A stretch of 64,000 nucleotides of DNA, taken from contig NW_027307658.1 of NCBI RefSeq assembly GCF_964275005.1, positions 62,001-126,000 on the forward strand. Direction: 5' to 3'. Below are positions 60,039 through 64,000 of the stretch, one piece after another. How positions within the stretch are numbered: position 1 is the stretch's first letter; the number at the start of each line of letters is the position of its first letter. This DNA comes from Diadema setosum. Lineage: Eukaryota > Echinodermata > Echinoidea > Diadematoida > Diadematidae. The notes under the pieces were generated by a model, which searched no databases, had not been told where the DNA came from, and saw only the letters and a list, made by a program, of their open reading frames with translations. A program made the translations under genes and the position numbers.

Positions 60039-60380
60039 CTAAATTGAAATCATTTAATGGTCCTGTGAACTTTCGTTGAATATTCTGGGATTTCTTGAAC
60101 TGAACATATACATTAAGTCTATTGGGTGGACTAAGAGGGGAAGGGGGAGTGGGTGAGGGGGGGGGGGAGGTGTAGGGGTATTTTTTTTTATATAATAGTT
60201 CTTATTTTAGAATTGAAATAGTCTTTATTCATTAGCTTATACCATCAAAAGGGGGCAAAGTTAAGTTCGCCCCCACCCCCCCCCCCTTCCCGATTGACGC
60301 CCATTGCCTTGGTTATCATGTTGTCACTCCTGCAAATAACCAACTTATATAAGGGGGGGGGGGAGGGGGTCGTTCTTCTC
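59760..60380. repeat. Poly(C)/poly(G) and (GT)n cluster upstream of gene C
   Basis: C run at 59767-59779, GT tract 59990-60038, G runs at 60157-60168 and 60352-60365, C run 60277-60287. Counterpart of 40015-40420. Confidence 0.85.
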
Positions 60381-61254
60381 GTCACAGCACATTGCCCTAA
60401 CTTCCTCTCATACAGCTTCAGATCGACCCCGTTTCTGTTCATGACTTTCTAGCCCAGTTAGCTGTTTCCTGGTGGGTGCCCATGCAATCAAGGTACCTAC
60501 CTTTATATTCAAAGTGTGAACAATTATACCAATAACATTAATGACTACGGCATTATGGCAACGAAGGATGTTCATTTTTTTTTTTTTTTGTCTAGTATAC
60601 CTGCATGTAATATCAATATAAAGCAGCAATGCGTATTCTTCCGCACAACTGAACACAAAGTTTAATATCATTTTTATGACCAAACACCTACACCGGTATA
60701 CTTATCCCTTCTTTAAGATTATTTTCATTGCCGTCTGCCGATTAATTTTCATAACAATTTGGTGGATGTGCGAAGCCTTATATCAGTTAGATTAATTACA
60801 AACTAAAATTTCCTAAAATATTCAAATTATTTGGTCTCATCTGATATTTCATTGCAGTTTCTTATCTTGTCTTATTGGATGATGTTTGTTATTCCGAAGG
60901 TGCGTTATTATAAAACACGCAAATGACATATTTTTACTGCTATTAATTACTGTAATGCTACTCCAATAACGAGATTGGCCATAACGACATTTTTGCTATG
61001 TACGAGCTGATTCTAAATTTTTCATGGTGTAATGCTTATTCCATCTTATTCCATTATATTTTGTAATGTGCGGAGCTCTGTGTTGTGACCTGCAACCATT
61101 TCTTTTGATATGGATTTGGGATCTAATATTTCACCCACTATACTACCGTTGCACTACCACCTCCAGGAATGTAACATGTTTGTGACATGTGTCATCACAC
61201 TGAATTCAAACCCTATATGGATATCTTTCTACAATATCTGTCAACTCAAACGTT

Positions 61255-61640
61255 AAGGGGATGGTATAGTATTGTTGGAGGTGAGAATTGGACTTCAAAC
61301 TTTTTGTGAGATACCAAGAAAACACTTGCTATAGTACAGAGCACACCATTTTAAGAGGAATTCATAGTTTATTTGATGAAAATCGGGTTTGGAATGACTG
61401 AAACATCCAAGAACAAAGTAAAACAAAGTGATCGTAATAAAGTGACGGTCCCATACTTTATTAGAATCGCTCTTTTTTGGATATCTCAGGAATTTCAAAA
61501 CCAATTTTCATCAAATAAACGTTGAATTCCTCATAGAATTACATGTTTTTTCATATTTCATGAGAGGTTTCTCATTGTCTCACCAAAAAATGTTAGAAAC
61601 CTGGAAATAGGTCTCAACCAAAACTATACGACCCCTTTAA
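61255..61640 (-). repeat. Interspersed repeat ending CGACCCCTTTAACAT
   Basis: Starts AAGGGGATGGTATAGTATTGTTGGAGG and includes TTTTTGGATATCTCAGGAATTTC and TTTTCATCAAATAAACG, related to the tail of the intron-2 repeat (GGATATCTCAGCCATTTCAG). Absent from the aligned place in unit 2, where a different repeat sits. Confidence 0.55.
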
Positions 61641-61783
61641 CATACAGAATGAATGGATACATTTTGTTCATGTTACATTATGTTGTATGATTTGCTTACA
61701 AAAAGAACACCGATTATTGTCAGGACAACGTAAACGTTACTTAACTTGAAAGATTTTCATTTGTATAAATAACTCCATGTAAT

Positions 61784-61901
61784 CAGGTTTTGAGTTTCTT
61801 CAGTTTGTCTCTCTCTACAAATGAAAATTTGTTAGAGGGAGACAAACTGGAGAAACTCAAACCTGAGCCTTCACCCCTCTGAATAATATCTTTCTTTCAT
61901 T
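61784..61901. mobile_element. 118-bp insertion containing a near-perfect hairpin
   Basis: Arms starting CAGGTTTTGAGTTTCTTCAG and ending CTGGAGAAACTCAAACCTG pair over about 39 bp with a 4-base loop. A 14-bp direct repeat TAACTCCATGTAAT (61770-61783 and 61902-61915) flanks the insert. Unit 2 (about 44985) has the site once. The long duplication suggests LINE-driven insertion. Confidence 0.8.
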
Positions 61902-61919
61902 TAACTCCATGTAATACTT

Positions 61920-63000
61920 TATGAAGAAATTGCCGACTTTTGTCAAGAGCGCCGTACTTCTCGGTGCCTGATGTAAATATATAGTATATAAATTTCACCT
62001 TCTTTCTTGACAATGTAAAATCATTGTAACCATCTTTAATTTGTAAAGCGTATGGTTGCAGAGATTTGTTATAACAAGTTGAAACAGCTATTTTGAGTGT
62101 GGTATCTTATTGCAAAATCAAATTTTCAAAGATTTTCAATTGAATAGTATAATTCCCTTTGCAATATCAACCAAGTAAACTCATATGTATTTCCCTCATA
62201 TTTCCCGCATTTTAGAACTACATCATCTATTTCCCAAATTTTAATTATATCTTAACTATCTTATCCTAAATTATGATGATGCGTGGCTGCTCTTTATAAT
62301 ATCAATCTAAAATTTGGTCCACTAAATGAATATTTGTCCCATTCAATTTCTTCATGAAAAACATTTTGCCTTTGCAAATATAACAGTTGAAATTAAAGAA
62401 GATTGGATTAATCCTCCCTTCTTTAAAATGTCTACTATTCTCTATATCCTGCCGTGAATATAACATGTCAAAATGAATCAACGGTATTTGAACATTTAAT
62501 AATCGAATATAACGTAATTACATAGAAAAAGAAATCCCTTCTACTGTCCCTGACATAACACACGCACACACACACACACACACACAAACAAAAATTATGT
62601 ATTTGCTATGATTGCTATGTCCATGTGTTGTGATCCTTCACTTCCCAATGGCAATATGTGAGTGAACATGAAAATAAAATCCTTCATTTCAGTGTTTGTG
62701 CAATGTGGAATAAATCATTTGAATAAAGCCATCATTTCACAATGTGTTTCATAATGTGAAGCGTAATATAAACGTTACTAAATAATGCAATGGCAAGCTT
62801 CTTTCAAAGGAGTGATTGGTTGAGAAGAGGATTCAACTTTCATTTTTTTTTTGAGATACATGAAACCACTTTATAAAATGAAAAAGACCGTACAATTCTG
62901 GATGAATTGAAAGTTTATCAGATATCTCGGAAAAGGCTTAAGAAATCTTCAAATAAAGTATAGTACATATGCATGTACTGACTTGCAGTGATTATCTACG
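61920..63000. other. Intergenic sequence between gene C and unit 4
   Basis: AT-rich, with a (CA)n tract at 62562-62585. Parts align with 45000-45180. No gene recognised. Confidence 0.55.
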
Positions 63001-63815
63001 GACTTTTGAGGTAAGTGGGTCAAAGTAAACTTCTCAAAATATCACTTTCCCCTTATATTTATGCAATATTGCCTGCATGATTTTTCATTGAAACTTTGTG
63101 TATACTGTTATTGCATTGCGCGCAGCAGAGATTTTCTGGGAAATTTTTGTTTGTTTGTTTGTTTTTTTTTACAAAAAAGTAAAAGGTCAAGAGAAAATAC
63201 TAAATTTCACTTCTTCCTCCATATCTCGGATGTTGCTCAAGGTATCATCATGACATTTAGTTACGTAGATATGTGTGCATGTCCTGCCTGACCGTGATTC
63301 TCTTGGGAATTTCAGGGTCAAAGGGTCAAAGGTTAAGGGTCAGAGGTCAGGTTCAAATACTAAAATTTGACTATTCAAAACTGAATTTACACTTTCTCTC
63401 CATACCTTGAAAATGAATCATTGCAAAAAAAACTTATAAAAGGGTCAAAAGTCAAATAAGAATCCTCAAATCCCCCCCCCAAAAGACCCCCTCTCTTAGA
63501 CAATCATAGCTATGAATCCAAATAAACCTTTACTTCAAGGAAAGTGAACATTCAACACATTTGTGACAAACATGATATTTTAATATTTTGCCAATAATGT
63601 GAAACTTTCATCAGACATTATCTAGAAGTACGATAGACCTACTAGGAGAACCATGCATTATGTCAGATGTATACCAGTCGCCATGGCATTTTAGATTTTT
63701 ATTGTAATTGTTACAGCATGCAAAATAAATCACACAAATTCTGTCTCCTTAAATCTTGTCAGATACGATGACCATTCATGACAAAGTTCATTTGCTCATT
63801 ATTATACACGAAAAT
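63000..63815 (+). repeat. Unit 3 copy of the AGGTCA-rich repeat
   Basis: Same order of blocks as 45180-45990 with scattered indels. The perfect direct repeat seen at 45358 is reduced to one half-site here. Confidence 0.75.
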
Positions 63816-63829
63816 GAATTAATATGGTC

Positions 63830-64000
63830 TGACCTGAAAAAGCAAAGGGCGAAGATTATTTGAGATACAAAATGGGAAAGATCGCCTTTAGTATCAAAGC
63901 AAATATACACATGCAGATATATAGAAATATACAAATATAATGTCCAATAACAACAGGGTTTATGAAAAATGACTACTGGAACGCAGCATAGTACATGCAT
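63830..64000. repeat. Start of a fourth duplication unit
   Basis: The last bases resemble the 3' flanks of genes B and C (CAATAA...GACTACTGGAACGCAGCATAGTAC). A further paralogue is expected beyond the window on the same strand. Confidence 0.6.

Larger units (their letters stand above)
46273..63830. repeat. Tandem segmental duplication unit 3 (holds gene C)
   Basis: Collinear with unit 2 apart from element insertions. The stretch 63000-63815 repeats 45180-46010. Sequence from about 63950 again matches 31510-31570 and 49800-49860 (TACTGGAACGCAGCA), so a fourth unit begins near the right edge. Confidence 0.75.

Overview
This is eukaryotic nuclear DNA. It is AT-rich, intron-dense and full of microsatellites, fold-back elements and MITEs. 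Several repeats look like ones I associate with echinoderm, especially sea-urchin, genomes: a tRNA-type SINE, the TGTGACC-GTGCACC-type MITE, and fold-back elements with tandem-repeat arms like the sea-urchin TU elements. I therefore favour an echinoderm. That is inference from repeat style and gene content, not an identification. No prokaryotic gene, rRNA, CRISPR array or intact tRNA is present.

The main content is a tandemly duplicated locus on the minus strand. Three paralogues (A, B, C) of one small secreted-protein gene lie in the same orientation. B (39,440 to 32,264) and C (57,222 to 50,507) are complete. A (27,289 to 370) runs off the left edge, so its last two exons are outside the window. 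B and C each have five coding exons of identical length (46, 198, 99, 171 and 275 nt), every intron is phase 1, and each encodes 262 residues. The order is signal peptide, an unrecognised 66-residue cysteine-containing module, one EGF-like domain, then a farnesoic-acid-O-methyltransferase-like (FAMeT) domain split over two exons and ending at the stop codon. The repeating segment is about 17 kb, with joins near 29.15 kb, 46.27 kb and 63.83 kb. The last join begins a fourth unit, so a further copy probably lies to the right.

Because the units are paralogous, several mobile-element insertions can be read against an empty site in a sister unit. These give: a hAT-type element in A with an 8-bp target duplication (732-2444); a 250-bp TA-flanked MITE in C (52,860-53,109); two copies of a 1.5-kb fold-back element in B (40,940-42,449 and 42,852-44,334); a 1.97-kb fold-back element in C with arms of TTAGGG-containing tandem repeats and a 5-bp duplication (57,766-59,736); a tRNA-derived SINE in B (30,557-31,003); and a 118-bp near-perfect hairpin insertion in C (61,784-61,901).

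Intron 1 of gene A is about 24 kb, against about 2.5 kb in B and C. It is a nest of repeats: a 4.8-kb element with long inverted arms (4428-9216); an array of roughly 540-bp units (12.9-22.2 kb) split by a 6.1-kb element whose arms are tandem repeats rich in AGGTCA half-sites (13,609-19,716); a 326-bp MITE (20,958-21,283); and a 332-codon L1-type ORF1-like reading frame (23,431-24,429). The 5' flanks of A, B and C carry long G or C runs and conserved sequence ahead of the signal-peptide exon. Most other open frames are low-complexity or fall in repeats and are not genes.
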